A stretch of 64,000 nt of DNA from Stygiolobus azoricus. Its GTDB lineage: Archaea > Thermoproteota > Thermoprotei_A > Sulfolobales > Sulfolobaceae. The DNA is taken from positions 1,820,001 to 1,884,000 of the forward strand of contig NZ_CP045483.1 of assembly GCF_009729035.1 (NCBI RefSeq). Direction: 5' to 3'. The notes beneath the pieces were generated by a model. That model saw only the letters and a list, made by a program, of their open reading frames with translations, was not told the DNA's origin and searched no databases. The position numbers and the translations under genes were made by a program. Positions 53,503-63,628 of the stretch are shown here, piece after piece (within the stretch, counting starts at the first letter, position 1; every line of letters starts with the position of its first letter).

Positions 53503-54412
53503 CTCTTGCTACTTTTGCATCTTTAAAGTTACATTCATAACCATACGACTCGCAAATTTTAAGTCCTCTCTTTATAATTTCATCCCTTTCAGACTTTTCA
53601 TCAACGAATACAGCTATTGTCGGTCCAGCTCCGCTAACACATGCACCTATTGCATTATACTTTATCACTTCTTCTTTTAACTTCCAGTAATACGGGAAGA
53701 GGGATTCCCTAGACCTTTCTACAATATCGTCGTTAAGACCTAATCTAACCAAATCCCTATCCCCTTTTATGAGTCCCAAAATTAAAGAAGAGAGATACCT
53801 AGAGTTCTTAACAAGTTTTTGGAGTTCGATTTGTTTAGGTACCATCTCTCTTGCCTTCTTAGTTTTTGATTCTATCGCCACTTTAGGGATGAAAAGTATT
53901 AGACTGAAGTCCAGGTTTATGGGTATTTCAGACACTCTAACGGGCTCGCCAGATATAACAGCTACTACTCCGCCTACCACGCTAGCAGCTACGTTATCTG
54001 GGTGAGGTGAGCCCGAAGAAGCGATTTCACCTTGCATCGCGAACTTTACTAGATCATCTTTGCTTAAGCCTAGGTTAAAAAGTTCGTTTCCGCCAACTAC
54101 AGCTGCTGCAGCGGAAGCCCCGCTACTTCCCATCCCTAATCCTGGTGGTACACCCTTGTTTACCTTCACTTTCACTTTAGCCTTAATGCCGAACTCTTCC
54201 AGCATCTTCATGAGAGCAAAACTCGCGGAGTTACGTTCCGGTTCTTTAGGTACCCCGTTGGCTTCTACTTGAACTTGAAGGGAGGACGAGGGTTGTGAGC
54301 TTATCTCAACTACATCGTGAAAAGCGTCATGAGCCATAGCCAAAATGTCAAAACCAGCACCCAAATTTGCTGAGGAAGAATAGGCTTTTGCAATTACAAT
54401 TTTCTCTTGCAT
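53477..54412 (-). CDS. thrB: Homoserine kinase
   Basis: This is a GHMP kinase: KAYSSSANLGAGFDILAMA at the N-terminus (substrate site), VPPGLGMGSSGASAAAAVV (about 90-108, ATP-binding glycine loop), and GACVSGAGPTIAVF at the C-terminus. At 311 residues it fits ThrB, which phosphorylates homoserine for threonine synthesis. It overlaps the cystathionine enzyme gene by 26 bases and lies 32 bases after MoeA. Confidence 0.93.
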   Translation of the reverse strand: MQEKIVIAKAYSSSANLGAGFDILAMAHDAFHDVVEISSQPSSSLQVQVEANGVPKEPERNSASFALMKMLEEFGIKAKVKVKVNKGVPPGLGMGSSGASAAAAVVGGNELFNLGLSKDDLVKFAMQGEIASSGSPHPDNVAASVVGGVVAVISGEPVRVSEIPINLDFSLILFIPKVAIESKTKKAREMVPKQIELQKLVKNSRYLSSLILGLIKGDRDLVRLGLNDDIVERSRESLFPYYWKLKEEVIKYNAIGACVSGAGPTIAVFVDEKSERDEIIKRGLKICESYGYECNFKDAKVARGAWVERRN

Positions 54413-54444
54413 AGGCGTAATGCTGACACATTACTAATAAAGAA

Positions 54445-56082
54445 TTATGTTATTAAGTACTTTCTAACTTCAGTATTTCTTAAGAAAATTTTCAATTTCT
54501 CTTTGGCAACAACTTTCCCTTGATTTAATATAGTGTTGGGTACGAATATTTTAGCCTTCCCTAAGATGTGGAGGGCTGAAGAGGGATACCTCAGTTTCAC
54601 AGCAGGATTCTCTACCAGCTTAGACATCCCGACCCAATCCCAATATCCTATCACATCTCCCTCACCGATCTCCATGATATTTCTCTCCAGTACCTGATCA
54701 CCCTCTCTATTATCGTTATCTAGAAGGTCGCTCACCACAACTATGTCTCCTATACCATACTTCAATGCCTTAAGTGCAGCAAATGTGCCCAAAGGTAAAC
54801 GTCTAAAAGTAGAAGGTAATTTAGCCATCAATGTAGGTTCTTCTTCGCCTATATAAATAGGACCGAGATCAATCCTCCTCACGTAAACCTTAATCTTTTT
54901 ACCTTCTTCTACCTCCTCACCTGGGTTTAACCCAACATAACCGTCCGCAAGAGCAAACGTACCGATCATGTAGCTATCAAAAGGTACTGAGAGTGCATAG
55001 AAATCATTACCTTTTTTAAATAGGAAAACTGGAATATAAGTGAACCTTTTCTTATCGGCGGTTATTCTGTTCATAGCTACTGCTTCAATGGTAATCTGTG
55101 CTTCTGCCTCGCTACCGCTCATAAGTGCTAAGTATTTCTCGACTATCTGTTCGCCAATCATAATAGTTGACACTATGTTTCCCGGTAGGCCGAATACCGG
55201 TTTTCCTTTTACCTCAGCTAGGATTGTAGGTTTCCCAGGTTTGAACTTTATCCCGTGAACGATTATGGTACCTAGCTCCTTAATTACTTCATGAACATAG
55301 TCTTTTTCTCCAGCACTAGTTCCACCAGTAAGGATCACAGCGTCAGCTTTTTCCAACCCACGTAAGAGCTCTTCACTTATTTTCTCCTTGTTATCAGGGA
55401 CTACTACTTTTCCTATTACCTCATATCCAAGCATTGTTAGCCTAGAGGCTAAATAGTATGTATTGGACTCGTAGATCTTTCCAGTGGTCAGCTTCTCCCC
55501 AGGTTTTACCAACTCGTCACCGGTTGCAATTATGTATATCTTTAGTTTACGGTAAACCCTCACTTTGTTTATGCCTACTGAAGAAAGTAATGCTATTTTC
55601 TCTGGGGTAATTCTTTCACCTTTTCTGAGAATTAACATGCCCTTAGGTATGTCACTACCTACCCAGCCTATGTTCTCACCGAACCTTAGTCTCTTAGCAA
55701 CTTTCACCTTGTTACCATCCCTAATAGTTTCCTCTACTTTAACTACAGCAGTGGCTCCGCTTGGAATAATTGCTCCAGTGTCGACTTCAATAGCCTCCCC
55801 GCGATTTAACTTAACTTGCTTGCCTTCGCCTATACTGATTTTATCTACTACTCTAAATTCCCCTGGAGTTTCATCTGATATTACAGCATAACCGTCTACG
55901 GTTGAACGTGAGAAAGGAGGTATGTCAAGAGGTGAGTAAACGTCTTCAGCAGATATTCTCCCTAAAGAGGACAATAAATCTACTTCTTCAGTATTGGGTA
56001 TAGAAGGAGGTAAGGATGAAATAAACTTATTTAAAGCTTCATCCACTGTTAAAAGATTTTCTTCATTTAAGATCGCACGCAT
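54445..56082 (-). CDS. moeA: Molybdopterin molybdenumtransferase MoeA with short C-terminal PBP-like extension
   Basis: Residues 1-405 are a complete MoeA: DIPPFSRSTVDGYAV, EVDTGAIIPSGATAVV, IYIIATGDELVKPGE, ILTGGTSAGEKDYV, GIKFKPGKPTILAEVKGKPVFGLPGN. It inserts molybdate into adenylated molybdopterin. The last 140 residues (PTLMAKLPSTFRRLPLGTFAALKALKYGIGDIVVVSDLLD ...) resemble the start of the periplasmic-binding/LysR-substrate-like domain found after MoeA in many archaea, but shorter than the usual roughly 220 residues. MoaDE is at 34213. Confidence 0.93.
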   Translation of the reverse strand: MRAILNEENLLTVDEALNKFISSLPPSIPNTEEVDLLSSLGRISAEDVYSPLDIPPFSRSTVDGYAVISDETPGEFRVVDKISIGEGKQVKLNRGEAIEVDTGAIIPSGATAVVKVEETIRDGNKVKVAKRLRFGENIGWVGSDIPKGMLILRKGERITPEKIALLSSVGINKVRVYRKLKIYIIATGDELVKPGEKLTTGKIYESNTYYLASRLTMLGYEVIGKVVVPDNKEKISEELLRGLEKADAVILTGGTSAGEKDYVHEVIKELGTIIVHGIKFKPGKPTILAEVKGKPVFGLPGNIVSTIMIGEQIVEKYLALMSGSEAEAQITIEAVAMNRITADKKRFTYIPVFLFKKGNDFYALSVPFDSYMIGTFALADGYVGLNPGEEVEEGKKIKVYVRRIDLGPIYIGEEEPTLMAKLPSTFRRLPLGTFAALKALKYGIGDIVVVSDLLDNDNREGDQVLERNIMEIGEGDVIGYWDWVGMSKLVENPAVKLRYPSSALHILGKAKIFVPNTILNQGKVVAKEKLKIFLRNTEVRKYLIT

Positions 56083-56114
56083 ATAAAAAGAAATATGAAA
56101 AACCGTTTATATCT

Positions 56115-56429
56115 TTACATGCTTATGAGGGAGGCTTTCTTCAGTTCGTTCAGGACCATTACGATAGGTTCTCTTACTTGTTCAGGAGACAAGTTTGCCT
56201 CTTGACTTATCTGATTTACGATTTGAGTTACGGTTCTGTTACCATCACACATCTCCCATACGTAATAAGCTATGGGAGCTAACTCGTAAACTTTATCCTC
56301 AGAGACTTTGATTATATAACCTTCTTCATCTTCACTCTTATCTATGAACTCGCCAATCTTTTGGGGTTTTAAGTCCTTTACTTGGTCGAAGCTAAATCCT
56401 TCTTTTTCAGGACCTAAATCACTACTCAC
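56115..56429 (-). CDS. PqqD-like protein
   Basis: The C-terminal 70 residues match the PqqD pattern: VYELAPIAYYVWEMCDGNRTVTQIVNQISQEANLSPEQVREPIVMVLNELKKASLI, a small winged-helix-like fold that binds ribosomal precursor peptides for radical SAM maturases. The N-terminal 30 residues are polar. No PqqE-like or peptide gene is adjacent; it overlaps the ssb gene by 4 bases and precedes moeA. Conserved coupling with SSB suggests a role in DNA metabolism or another function of the fold. Confidence 0.78.
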   Translation of the reverse strand: MSSDLGPEKEGFSFDQVKDLKPQKIGEFIDKSEDEEGYIIKVSEDKVYELAPIAYYVWEMCDGNRTVTQIVNQISQEANLSPEQVREPIVMVLNELKKASLISM

Positions 56430-56866
56430 TCTTCTTCCTCCCCTTCGTCTTCTCTCCTAGGTCTCGGTCTCCTTCCTCCAAACCTTCTTCCTCCCCTCTG
56501 AGGAGGTCTTCTGTAGTCTCCAGCTGATGGTATGTTTTCTGGTATTTGGTCTGCCTCTGGAACTCCGTCTTCTTGTGTTTCTGTTATCTGAGATTTACTT
56601 CCAGCGTTTAACTGAACTTGTCCTTTGTAAGCGGTGGTCCATGCATTATCTATCTTTACTACCGAGCCAGCCTTAACAGAACCAGCTAAGTTTCCCCATA
56701 ACGTTAACTTTATCCTACCTGTTTCGTCTCCGACTATCGCTTCGCTTATAGTTCTTGTTCCGTTCTTTGTTTGTATTTGTCTTGGTTCTCCTGCTTCTAT
56801 TACTCTTACAGTTAGGTTTACGTTTTCCATTCCAGGTTTTAAGTTACCTACTTTTTCTTCTCCCAT
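56426..56866 (-). CDS. ssb: Single-stranded DNA-binding protein, crenarchaeal SSB
   Basis: A single OB-fold (about 1-112: VGNLKPGMENVNLTVRVIEAGEPRQIQTKNGTRTISEAIVGDETGRIKLTLWGNLAGSVKAGSVVKI ...) is followed by an Arg/Gly-rich and then acidic tail (RRGG, EDEGEEEE), the layout of Sulfolobus SSB. The frame could begin at 56953, but the ATG at 56866 gives 146 residues, close to the Sulfolobus protein, and lies 25 bases after GTTAATAA-like TATA sequence (56888-56895). It heads an operon with PqqD-like, moeA, thrB and the cystathionine enzyme. Confidence 0.93.
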   Translation of the reverse strand: MGEEKVGNLKPGMENVNLTVRVIEAGEPRQIQTKNGTRTISEAIVGDETGRIKLTLWGNLAGSVKAGSVVKIDNAWTTAYKGQVQLNAGSKSQITETQEDGVPEADQIPENIPSAGDYRRPPQRGGRRFGGRRPRPRREDEGEEEE

Positions 56867-57068
56867 ACGATTCGACTCTCGAAATTTGTTAATAATGATT
56901 TTCTCGTCGTAGTATAAAAATTTATGTGAATCGTTAATTAAGAGGAAAAACACGGTTACATGTGTTAAAAAACAAGAGCAACTAAATCATATATTTAAAA
57001 CAAGAAATGTAATTCATACTAATGTCAACTTTTAAGCTAAGTATCTATAATAATCATGGGATACTACT

Positions 57069-58223
57069 GTGAGTAATAATCTCAATCAGCTATTAGAATA
57101 TCCTAAAAAATTTGTAGAAGCGTTATCTGCTCCTTTCGTTGGTAGAGAAGAGGAGGCAAAAGTAATAACTTTGGCTTTGCTCTCAAAAGAGCACGTAATA
57201 CTTATAGGTGAGCCCGGAACCGCTAAATCAGCATTAGCTAGAAGAGCTGCTGAGCTGCTTAATGCTAAGTTCTTCATGTATCTCCTAACCAAGTATACTG
57301 AACCCGCAGAGTTATTCGGTGCACTTGATATAAATGCATTAAAGCAGGGGATTTATAAAAGAATAACAAAAGACAGACTTCCAGAGAGTGAAATCGCGTT
57401 TTTAGATGAAATATTCAACGCGAATTCCGCAATTCTGAACGCCTTACTATCATTGCTGAATGAGAGAGTTATTTATGACGGTTACAACGTCATTAAAGTC
57501 CCCTTGAGAACTCTAATATCTGCCAGCAATAGAGTACCTGATGAACCAGAGTTAGACGCTCTATATGACAGACTCTTGTTGAGACACTATGCAAGACCAA
57601 TAAGCGAAGATCTATGGAAAGATTTGATAAACTCCGCTTGGGACTATGAGTTTTCGGGGAAGTGGAAAGTTTCCGAACCACTGATGAGCATTCAACACTT
57701 GGACGATCTTTATACTCTAATTCCTCAAGTCGACTTGTCAGCGGTAAAAGGTAAGTTGCTGAAACTTTATGCAATCCTTGAGGAGAAAGGTATACACTTA
57801 AGCGACAGAAGAAAGGGTAAGGTTTTGAAGATTGTATCAGCTCACTCAATATTGAATGGAAGGATGAAAGCACTGGAAGAAGACCTAATAGTGTTAAAGT
57901 ATATAGCACCCAAGGAATTAGACGATTTCGAGAAAGTATCAGCCCTTCTCTCTGAGGAGCTGAAAACTCCTATTAAGTACATGAAGGAGTTGAACGAGAT
58001 ATATTCTAACGTCAAAGAAGCAAGTAAATATGTGGAAGCTGCTAATGAGTCAGACCCTAGGTTGGTTGAATTAATAAGGAGCTTAAGGGCTACTAGAGAT
58101 AGAGTGTTAGCTCTAGGTAAGGAAAGCGGAGATGACAAAGTAGAGGAGTTTTCAAAAGAGGTTATAAATGAGATTGACAAATTATTAGAAAAAGTAGCTA
58201 GAAAGCTGGGGATATATCCTTGA
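57069..58223 (+). CDS. MoxR-family AAA+ ATPase
   Basis: The AAA+ module shows Walker A GEPGTAKS (47-54), Walker B AFLDEIF (D113, E114), a sensor-1 region [23 protein letters not shown] with the arginine-finger pattern, and the RavA-type helical C-terminal part. At 384 residues it matches the RavA/MoxR branch that works with a von Willebrand factor A partner as a chaperone for metal or cofactor insertion. The start is GTG at 57069. It overlaps the VWA gene by 4 bases. Nearby sdh genes are conceivable clients. Confidence 0.92.
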   Translation: MSNNLNQLLEYPKKFVEALSAPFVGREEEAKVITLALLSKEHVILIGEPGTAKSALARRAAELLNAKFFMYLLTKYTEPAELFGALDINALKQGIYKRITKDRLPESEIAFLDEIFNANSAILNALLSLLNERVIYDGYNVIKVPLRTLISASNRVPDEPELDALYDRLLLRHYARPISEDLWKDLINSAWDYEFSGKWKVSEPLMSIQHLDDLYTLIPQVDLSAVKGKLLKLYAILEEKGIHLSDRRKGKVLKIVSAHSILNGRMKALEEDLIVLKYIAPKELDDFEKVSALLSEELKTPIKYMKELNEIYSNVKEASKYVEAANESDPRLVELIRSLRATRDRVLALGKESGDDKVEEFSKEVINEIDKLLEKVARKLGIYP

Positions 58224-59575
58224 GCGATGGGTTTTTAAGAGGAGTAGATTATGATGACCCTCTAGTGAGATACAGAGGGGAGAGGATTAGTTATACTCTG
58301 AAAAAACTTCTAGGTAGAGAAGTTCAATTAGATGAAAACTTCCTCATAGATACATTTTATCTCCACTATTTACCGATGCCGATCCCCAAGACCAAGAGTG
58401 AAGTATCAAAAGAAAGGGAGATTATGCTCAATTTTATAGATATGATGCTTAACTCAGACCTTGTCTTAAGAAACAGAGAGTATTCGATAGCTAATTCCGC
58501 AGTAAGCATGGCACTATCTGTCAGTTACGTCCAGAATTTGATCGAAGAGCTGGAGAGAATTAAGAGAACCTCTCAGTCCCAAGAGGAAAGGCAGATGGCT
58601 GAGCAAATACTAAACGGTCTTATGAAAGGTAGCGGAATGAGAGAAGGTCAAAAGAACACTGAGACACAGCAGAACCAACAGATGGAGAAACTGATGAAAC
58701 AAGTTCATGAGAAAGCACTAAGTAAGGCTATGGAAGACGCTGAGTCTGTAAGGAGTATGCAGAGAATTGTAGGAGGAAATGGAGCTGGTACCGGTTCAAT
58801 TCTTAACTTTGAAGGGGAAATACATGAAGTTCTCAGGCTTGCTAGGAACACCGAGATTAAGAAGATTCTAGAATTCTTAAGTGGTATGCCGAGGCTTGGC
58901 AGTTACACTAAGAAAAAGACTACTAGATTTTCAAGAGGCGAGCTTTACGGTTACGAGGAGGGTTCAGATCTAGAGAGGCTCGTTCCCTCCGAGCTGGCTT
59001 ACCCTGAAGAGTTATTTTACATAAAATTGGCGGAATCCCAGTTACTACTGTATCAGAAGAGGATAAAGGAAGTTTTAGGGCCAATTTACTTGCTGCTTGA
59101 TAAATCAGGCAGTATGGATGGGGAAAAGATAATTTGGGCTAAAGCAGTAGCATTAGCACTGTACAGTAGGGCAAGGAGAGAGAACAGAGACTTTTACATA
59201 AGGTTCTTCGACAATATACCTTATCCCTTAATAAAGGTCATAAGGAACGCTAAAAGTAAGGATGTAATAAAGATGATAGAATATATAGGTAAAATAAGAG
59301 GAGGCGGAGGGACTGACATAAGCCGGTCTATAATTTCCGCATGTGAGGACATTAAAGAAGGTCATGTTAAAGGTGTTAGTGAGATAATATTACTAACTGA
59401 CGGAGAAGATAAGATAGCGGAGACGACTGTTAGGAGGTCATTAAAGGAGGCTAATTCCACACTGATAAGTGTAATGATCAGAGGAGACAACGCGGATTTG
59501 AGAAGAGTAGCAGATCAGTATTTGGTCGTGTATAAGTTAGATCATGAGGACTTACTAAGAGTTGTAGAAACGTGA
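58220..59575 (+). CDS. VWA-domain protein, partner of MoxR ATPase (ViaA-like)
   Basis: The C-terminal von Willebrand A domain (about 285-451) has the metal-ion-dependent adhesion site DKSGS (294-298), later GGTDIS and LLTDGED. The N-terminal part is helical with a Gln/Met-rich linker (about 125-175). The layout matches ViaA-like proteins encoded with RavA/MoxR. The start is TTG at 58220, overlapping the MoxR stop as TTGA. It is convergent with sdhD, 111 bases apart. Confidence 0.88.
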   Translation: MSDGFLRGVDYDDPLVRYRGERISYTLKKLLGREVQLDENFLIDTFYLHYLPMPIPKTKSEVSKEREIMLNFIDMMLNSDLVLRNREYSIANSAVSMALSVSYVQNLIEELERIKRTSQSQEERQMAEQILNGLMKGSGMREGQKNTETQQNQQMEKLMKQVHEKALSKAMEDAESVRSMQRIVGGNGAGTGSILNFEGEIHEVLRLARNTEIKKILEFLSGMPRLGSYTKKKTTRFSRGELYGYEEGSDLERLVPSELAYPEELFYIKLAESQLLLYQKRIKEVLGPIYLLLDKSGSMDGEKIIWAKAVALALYSRARRENRDFYIRFFDNIPYPLIKVIRNAKSKDVIKMIEYIGKIRGGGGTDISRSIISACEDIKEGHVKGVSEIILLTDGEDKIAETTVRRSLKEANSTLISVMIRGDNADLRRVADQYLVVYKLDHEDLLRVVET

Positions 59576-59598
59576 AGACGGAGGTCTCAGTATCATTC

Positions 59599-59634
59599 AC
59601 CGCTAATGCGGCGTCAACTGAGCATGGCGTCGCC
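59599..59634. other. GC-rich palindromic block in a convergent intergenic region
   Basis: Within the 111 bases between the VWA gene and sdhD, about 36 bases are much richer in G+C than the surroundings. CCGC-TAAT-GCGG (59600-59611) forms a hairpin, GGCGTC occurs twice (59610-59615, 59626-59631), and GGCGTCGCC (59626-59634) is palindromic around one base. It might be a terminator, a small RNA or a repeat unit; I cannot tell. Confidence 0.4.
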
Positions 59635-59686
59635 TATATTATGATCTTAGAAAAAGTATAAAAATGTTGAGAGACCCGAACTCTGA

Positions 59687-60049
59687 CTAATGTGATGAGG
59701 AAGCTTTTACTGAAGAAAGATATGACTGCAAATATTTCAAGTCTTCTTCTAAGTTTTTTTCATTTTCTTCTTTTATCCACATCATACCGCCTGCAGCGTC
59801 TACAATTTCTCCTTTTAACTTTAGATCCTTAACTCTGTCCTTCCAATTAAATACGTCCTTAGAAATAATATAAACGTATAAGTCTCCTTCGTTTCTCAAG
59901 TGAACTTTCCCCCAGAAATTACCGAAAGAGTACTCAAATTCCTTGGCAAACGGTGGTTTACCAGGTCTTTCACTCACAGCATACCAGCCTTTCGTAATCT
60001 TTCCTCCTAGTTTAGTGAAAATATCAGCAATAACTTCCTCGTCCATCAT
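59687..60049 (-). CDS. sdhD: Succinate dehydrogenase subunit D, Sulfolobus type
   Basis: The 120-residue protein of about 14 kDa is the last gene of the sdh operon, overlapping sdhC by 4 bases. Size and place match the fourth subunit of the Sulfolobus complex, which lacks true transmembrane helices and probably binds the membrane by amphipathic helices (here [11 protein letters not shown] and [13 protein letters not shown]). It has no redox motif. The assignment is based on synteny. Confidence 0.82.
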   Translation of the reverse strand: MMDEEVIADIFTKLGGKITKGWYAVSERPGKPPFAKEFEYSFGNFWGKVHLRNEGDLYVYIISKDVFNWKDRVKDLKLKGEIVDAAGGMMWIKEENEKNLEEDLKYLQSYLSSVKASSSH

Positions 60050-60927
60050 ATAACACCCTTACTCTTTAGTACCTCGGTAGCATATTTACCTATCCCTAAT
60101 TCTTCGGGTGAAAATCCGAAGGCTAGTCCCAGTAATTGTGTGATATAAATCGCAGGCATTGTCCAATTTACGTTAAATTCACTCATTATTCTAGTTTGTA
60201 GCGAGTCTAATTGTAAGTGGCAGAGACTACAAGGGTGAACCATTATGTCCGCTTGTTGATCCTTGGCACTTTTGAGTACATTAAAAGCGAGCTTAATCCC
60301 GACTTTAGGGTTGCTACCCATTAAGGGGAATCCACAACAAGCCTTGTTCATAGGGAAAGGAACTGGAGTAGCACCAGTAGCAGCTATCAGGTCTTCCATA
60401 CTATGAGGTTTATATGCTGATTCAAAACCCATAATCTCCTCTGGTCTTAACATTTGGCAACCGTAGTAAGATGCTACCCTTAATCCAGTTAAAGGTCTCT
60501 TTACCCTTTCCTTGATCTTCTCAACTCCTACATCTCTCACTAATACCCACACTATGTGTTCTGCTGTCGCTTTACCCTGATAACTAATTGATGTTCCCTT
60601 CATTCTCTTTTCTGCTTCTTTTCTCAGGTCCTTATTCTCTTTATACTTGAACGTAGCTAATCTGTGGCTGTGTAAGCATACACTACACGGTGTGACCATT
60701 TTAGTATATCCCATCTTCTCGACTATAGATAAGTTCCTGAGGTTTAATGCAATATGACCTATTTCGTCATATTCGTCTAAGAACCCTCCCCCGCAGCAGT
60801 TCCAGTCTTTGACTTCCTCTAACTTGAGACCGAGAGTCTCAAAGACCTTTCTGGTGGCTATATCTACATCTTTCGAAAGTCCGTGAGATGCACAACCGGG
60901 ATAGTAGGCATAGGACATTTTACTCAC
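60046..60927 (-). CDS. sdhC: Succinate dehydrogenase subunit C, CCG-domain (HdrB-like)
   Basis: Two cysteine-rich CCG domains are visible: [21 protein letters not shown] in the first half and YYGCQML, KACCGFP, PCSLC in the second; both are complete, unlike the truncated gene at base 1. In the classical-plus HdrB-like (type E) complexes of Sulfolobus this subunit replaces the heme-binding anchor and passes electrons to quinone. Length 293 (about 32 kDa) matches. It overlaps sdhB by 8 bases. M4 at 60918 is an alternative start. Confidence 0.92.
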   Translation of the reverse strand: MSKMSYAYYPGCASHGLSKDVDIATRKVFETLGLKLEEVKDWNCCGGGFLDEYDEIGHIALNLRNLSIVEKMGYTKMVTPCSVCLHSHRLATFKYKENKDLRKEAEKRMKGTSISYQGKATAEHIVWVLVRDVGVEKIKERVKRPLTGLRVASYYGCQMLRPEEIMGFESAYKPHSMEDLIAATGATPVPFPMNKACCGFPLMGSNPKVGIKLAFNVLKSAKDQQADIMVHPCSLCHLQLDSLQTRIMSEFNVNWTMPAIYITQLLGLAFGFSPEELGIGKYATEVLKSKGVI

Positions 60928-61885
60928 CTCTTAATATCTTTCTCACTTCAGTTATATTCTCTACGGGTTTCTCTTTAATGAGAGCATAATTCAGTTTACC
61001 GCTTTTTAGCAAGAATATCATATCCCTTAAGGATCCGATGAGGCCGTAAGTACTTAGGTAAACTTTTGCTTCCTCAATTTTTCCACTTTCGAAGATTGAA
61101 TTAAACACTGCTTCTGTGTGCTTTTCTCCGGTCTCTATAACCGGAGTTTTCACCTTAGCTATCTTCGTATAAGCCCTAGTCTTCTTTATTGCAGTAACAG
61201 GCTCGACATCTCTCGGACACACGTTATAACACATATAACAATAAGTGCATCTCCATGCACTGTCTAGTAATATTTTCTCTCTTTCTTCAGTAATTGTATC
61301 CCTCGGATCTGCTAAAAATCTGAACCCCTTTGCATGAGCTGCAGGGCCCAAGAATTCTGGGTCGTTTCTAACACTCGGGCAAGAAGATACGCATAGCCCA
61401 CACCATATGCACTGTGCAAACTTCCACAACATCCTCTGGTCTTCGGGCTTCAACCTGTGCTCAGCTTCTCCTTTTAAAACTTGTTCGCTTGGATAAAGTC
61501 TCGGCTTTACTTTATACATTCTCTGGTAAAAGTCATCTAAATCTACTATTAGATCCTTGATCGGTTTGAAGTAGTCCATTGGCTCTATAGTGATTACGTT
61601 ACTTTCATACTTCTTTACCATATCTAAGACTAGGGTCTTACACGCTAGCCTCGGCTCCCCGTTTATTTTCATCCCGCAGCTACCGCATACAGTCATGTGG
61701 CATGACGCTCTGTAAGCTAGGGTCGGGTCTTGTTCAGTTTTTATCCTTCTCAAGGCTTCAGTAAACTGTGTAAACCTATCTACTCTCAACTTATACTCCT
61801 GCCACCAGTTACCTTTTTCTGGGGAAAACCTCTTTACTTTTATGATTACTTCCACTTCTTCGTTCTGTAAGGACATGACCATCAC
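60920..61885 (-). CDS. sdhB: Succinate dehydrogenase iron-sulfur subunit
   Basis: The N-terminal ferredoxin domain binds [2Fe-2S] through [34 protein letters not shown] binds the [4Fe-4S] cluster. The third site, [14 protein letters not shown], has an extra Cys compared with classical SdhB, so a second [4Fe-4S] cluster is likely in place of the [3Fe-4S] cluster, as known for Sulfolobus. The N-terminal part could start at M4. It is 7 bases after sdhA. Confidence 0.94.
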   Translation of the reverse strand: MMVMSLQNEEVEVIIKVKRFSPEKGNWWQEYKLRVDRFTQFTEALRRIKTEQDPTLAYRASCHMTVCGSCGMKINGEPRLACKTLVLDMVKKYESNVITIEPMDYFKPIKDLIVDLDDFYQRMYKVKPRLYPSEQVLKGEAEHRLKPEDQRMLWKFAQCIWCGLCVSSCPSVRNDPEFLGPAAHAKGFRFLADPRDTITEEREKILLDSAWRCTYCYMCYNVCPRDVEPVTAIKKTRAYTKIAKVKTPVIETGEKHTEAVFNSIFESGKIEEAKVYLSTYGLIGSLRDMIFLLKSGKLNYALIKEKPVENITEVRKILRGE

Positions 61886-61892
61886 CTTTTGT

Positions 61893-63593
61893 TTAGTATA
61901 CTCTTTCCTCAGGTTTCCACTTGGTAATTTTAACGGGCTTATAGGTTATCTCTACTGTGTTACCCCTCAGATATGCAATTGTGTGTTTTAGCCAGTTCTC
62001 ATCGTCCCTCTTCGGATAGTCTAATCTATAATGAGCACCTCTAGACTCCTTTCTGTTAAGTGCTGTTGAGGCTATAACTAACGCTAAGTCCAGCATGTTC
62101 TTCATCTCTAACGCGTTATAGAACTCAGTGTTGTAAACTTTCGACTTATCCAATACGTAAGTGTCCTTTGCCATTTCTCTTAGCTTTAGTATTTCAGATA
62201 TTGCATTTTTCATCCCATCCTCATTTCTGAACACACCTACATCCTCCCACATGACCTCCCTTAATTTATTGACTACTTCTCCAAAATGGACTCCACTCTC
62301 TCTCTTGACAACGTCGTAAGCTAACTGTTCCGCTTTTTCCGACTCTTTATCTATATCTGATGATGGCTCAGTATAGGACTTAAGGAATTCGACTACCGCT
62401 CTTCCAGTTTCCCTACCGAAAACCAAAGTTTCCAGCAGGGAGTTGGAACCTAGTCTATTAGCACCATGGACAGAAACACAAGCGGCTTCTCCAGCAGCAA
62501 ATAGACCTATTATGTCGGGGTTTCTACCTTCAATGTTTACGTCTATGCCTCCCATATAGTAGTGCTGAGCTGGTCTTACCGGAATCATCTCTTTGGTAGC
62601 GTCAATTCCAGCGAAGGCTTTTGCAGCTTCATATGCCAAGGCAAGTCTTTCCTTAATGTACTCCTCACCTAAGTGAGTTAAGTCAAGGCCTACATATCCA
62701 CCAGGGAAGCCCCTCCCTTCCTTAACTTCGGTAAGGATAGCCCTAGAGGCTATATCCCTAGGGGCTAGATCGAGTTTCTTAGGGGCGTATCTAGCCATGA
62801 ACCTCTCTCCTTTGTTGTTTCTGAGAATTCCTCCCTCGCCTCTAGCTGCTTCGCTTATGAGAATGTCTGATGGGTAGAGAGCTGTGGGGTGAAACTGGAC
62901 GAATTCAGGGTCTTTTAACGCTACACCTGCTCTCAGAGCCATTGCATATCCGTCGCCAGTATTGATATAACTATTAGTGGTGTGTTTATACAGCATACCC
63001 ATGCCTCCTGAAGCAATTACTATAGCCTTAGCTTTGAAGAATACCGGAATCATGTTCCTCATGTCGAAGGCAACTACTCCCCTGACCCTGCTTTCGTCCC
63101 TAACTAACTCCCACGCAAACCACTCGAAATAAAAGTCTACTTTTTCAAGACCTGATGTCCTCTCGTAAACAGTATGAAGGAGTGCCATTCCAGTTTTATC
63201 ACCAACAAACCTAGTTCTAGGATACGTCTGCCCTCCGAAATACCTTACAGCAATTCTACCATCGGGTTGCCTATTGAATAATGTACCCCAACTTTCTAGG
63301 ATCCTGACGATCTCACCTGATTTGTAAGCTAAAAGTTCTGCCGCATCTTGATCTACCAGATAGTCTCCTCCTTTAATCGTGTCGTAAGCCATGTAATCGG
63401 GGTTGTCATTAGGGTCAGAATTTCCATCTATGTAAGCTGCTATTCCTCCTTCAGCAGCTGAAGAGTGGGATCGTGTGGGGAAAACTTTTGAAATTACAGC
63501 AACACTATATCCAGCAGAAGCTATTTCATGAGAAGCCATTAATCCAGCTAAACCAGCCCCGATAACCACTACGTCATAATTAACTTTCTCCAT
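61893..63593 (-). CDS. sdhA: Succinate dehydrogenase flavoprotein subunit
   Basis: It oxidises succinate to fumarate in the citric acid cycle at the cytoplasmic face. FAD motifs: [17 protein letters not shown] and [15 protein letters not shown], which carries the His for covalent FAD. Active-site sequence includes [21 protein letters not shown] and [10 protein letters not shown]. Length 566 (about 63 kDa) matches the Sulfolobus enzyme. It leads the sdhABCD operon. Confidence 0.95.
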   Translation of the reverse strand: MEKVNYDVVVIGAGLAGLMASHEIASAGYSVAVISKVFPTRSHSSAAEGGIAAYIDGNSDPNDNPDYMAYDTIKGGDYLVDQDAAELLAYKSGEIVRILESWGTLFNRQPDGRIAVRYFGGQTYPRTRFVGDKTGMALLHTVYERTSGLEKVDFYFEWFAWELVRDESRVRGVVAFDMRNMIPVFFKAKAIVIASGGMGMLYKHTTNSYINTGDGYAMALRAGVALKDPEFVQFHPTALYPSDILISEAARGEGGILRNNKGERFMARYAPKKLDLAPRDIASRAILTEVKEGRGFPGGYVGLDLTHLGEEYIKERLALAYEAAKAFAGIDATKEMIPVRPAQHYYMGGIDVNIEGRNPDIIGLFAAGEAACVSVHGANRLGSNSLLETLVFGRETGRAVVEFLKSYTEPSSDIDKESEKAEQLAYDVVKRESGVHFGEVVNKLREVMWEDVGVFRNEDGMKNAISEILKLREMAKDTYVLDKSKVYNTEFYNALEMKNMLDLALVIASTALNRKESRGAHYRLDYPKRDDENWLKHTIAYLRGNTVEITYKPVKITKWKPEERVY

Positions 63594-63628
63594 AAGATGA
63601 TTGACGTAAATTCATTTAAAAACCTTGT

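Noticed and set aside
55565-55891. Plus-strand frame of 108 codons opposite moeA
   Set aside because: moeA has full family motifs on the minus strand; the plus frame is Leu/Thr/Pro-rich shadow sequence.
59694-59716. C box GTGATGA followed by CTGA, suggesting a C/D box small RNA
   Set aside because: No acceptable C' and second D box follow within the usual distance, and the bases are the 3' coding end of sdhD.
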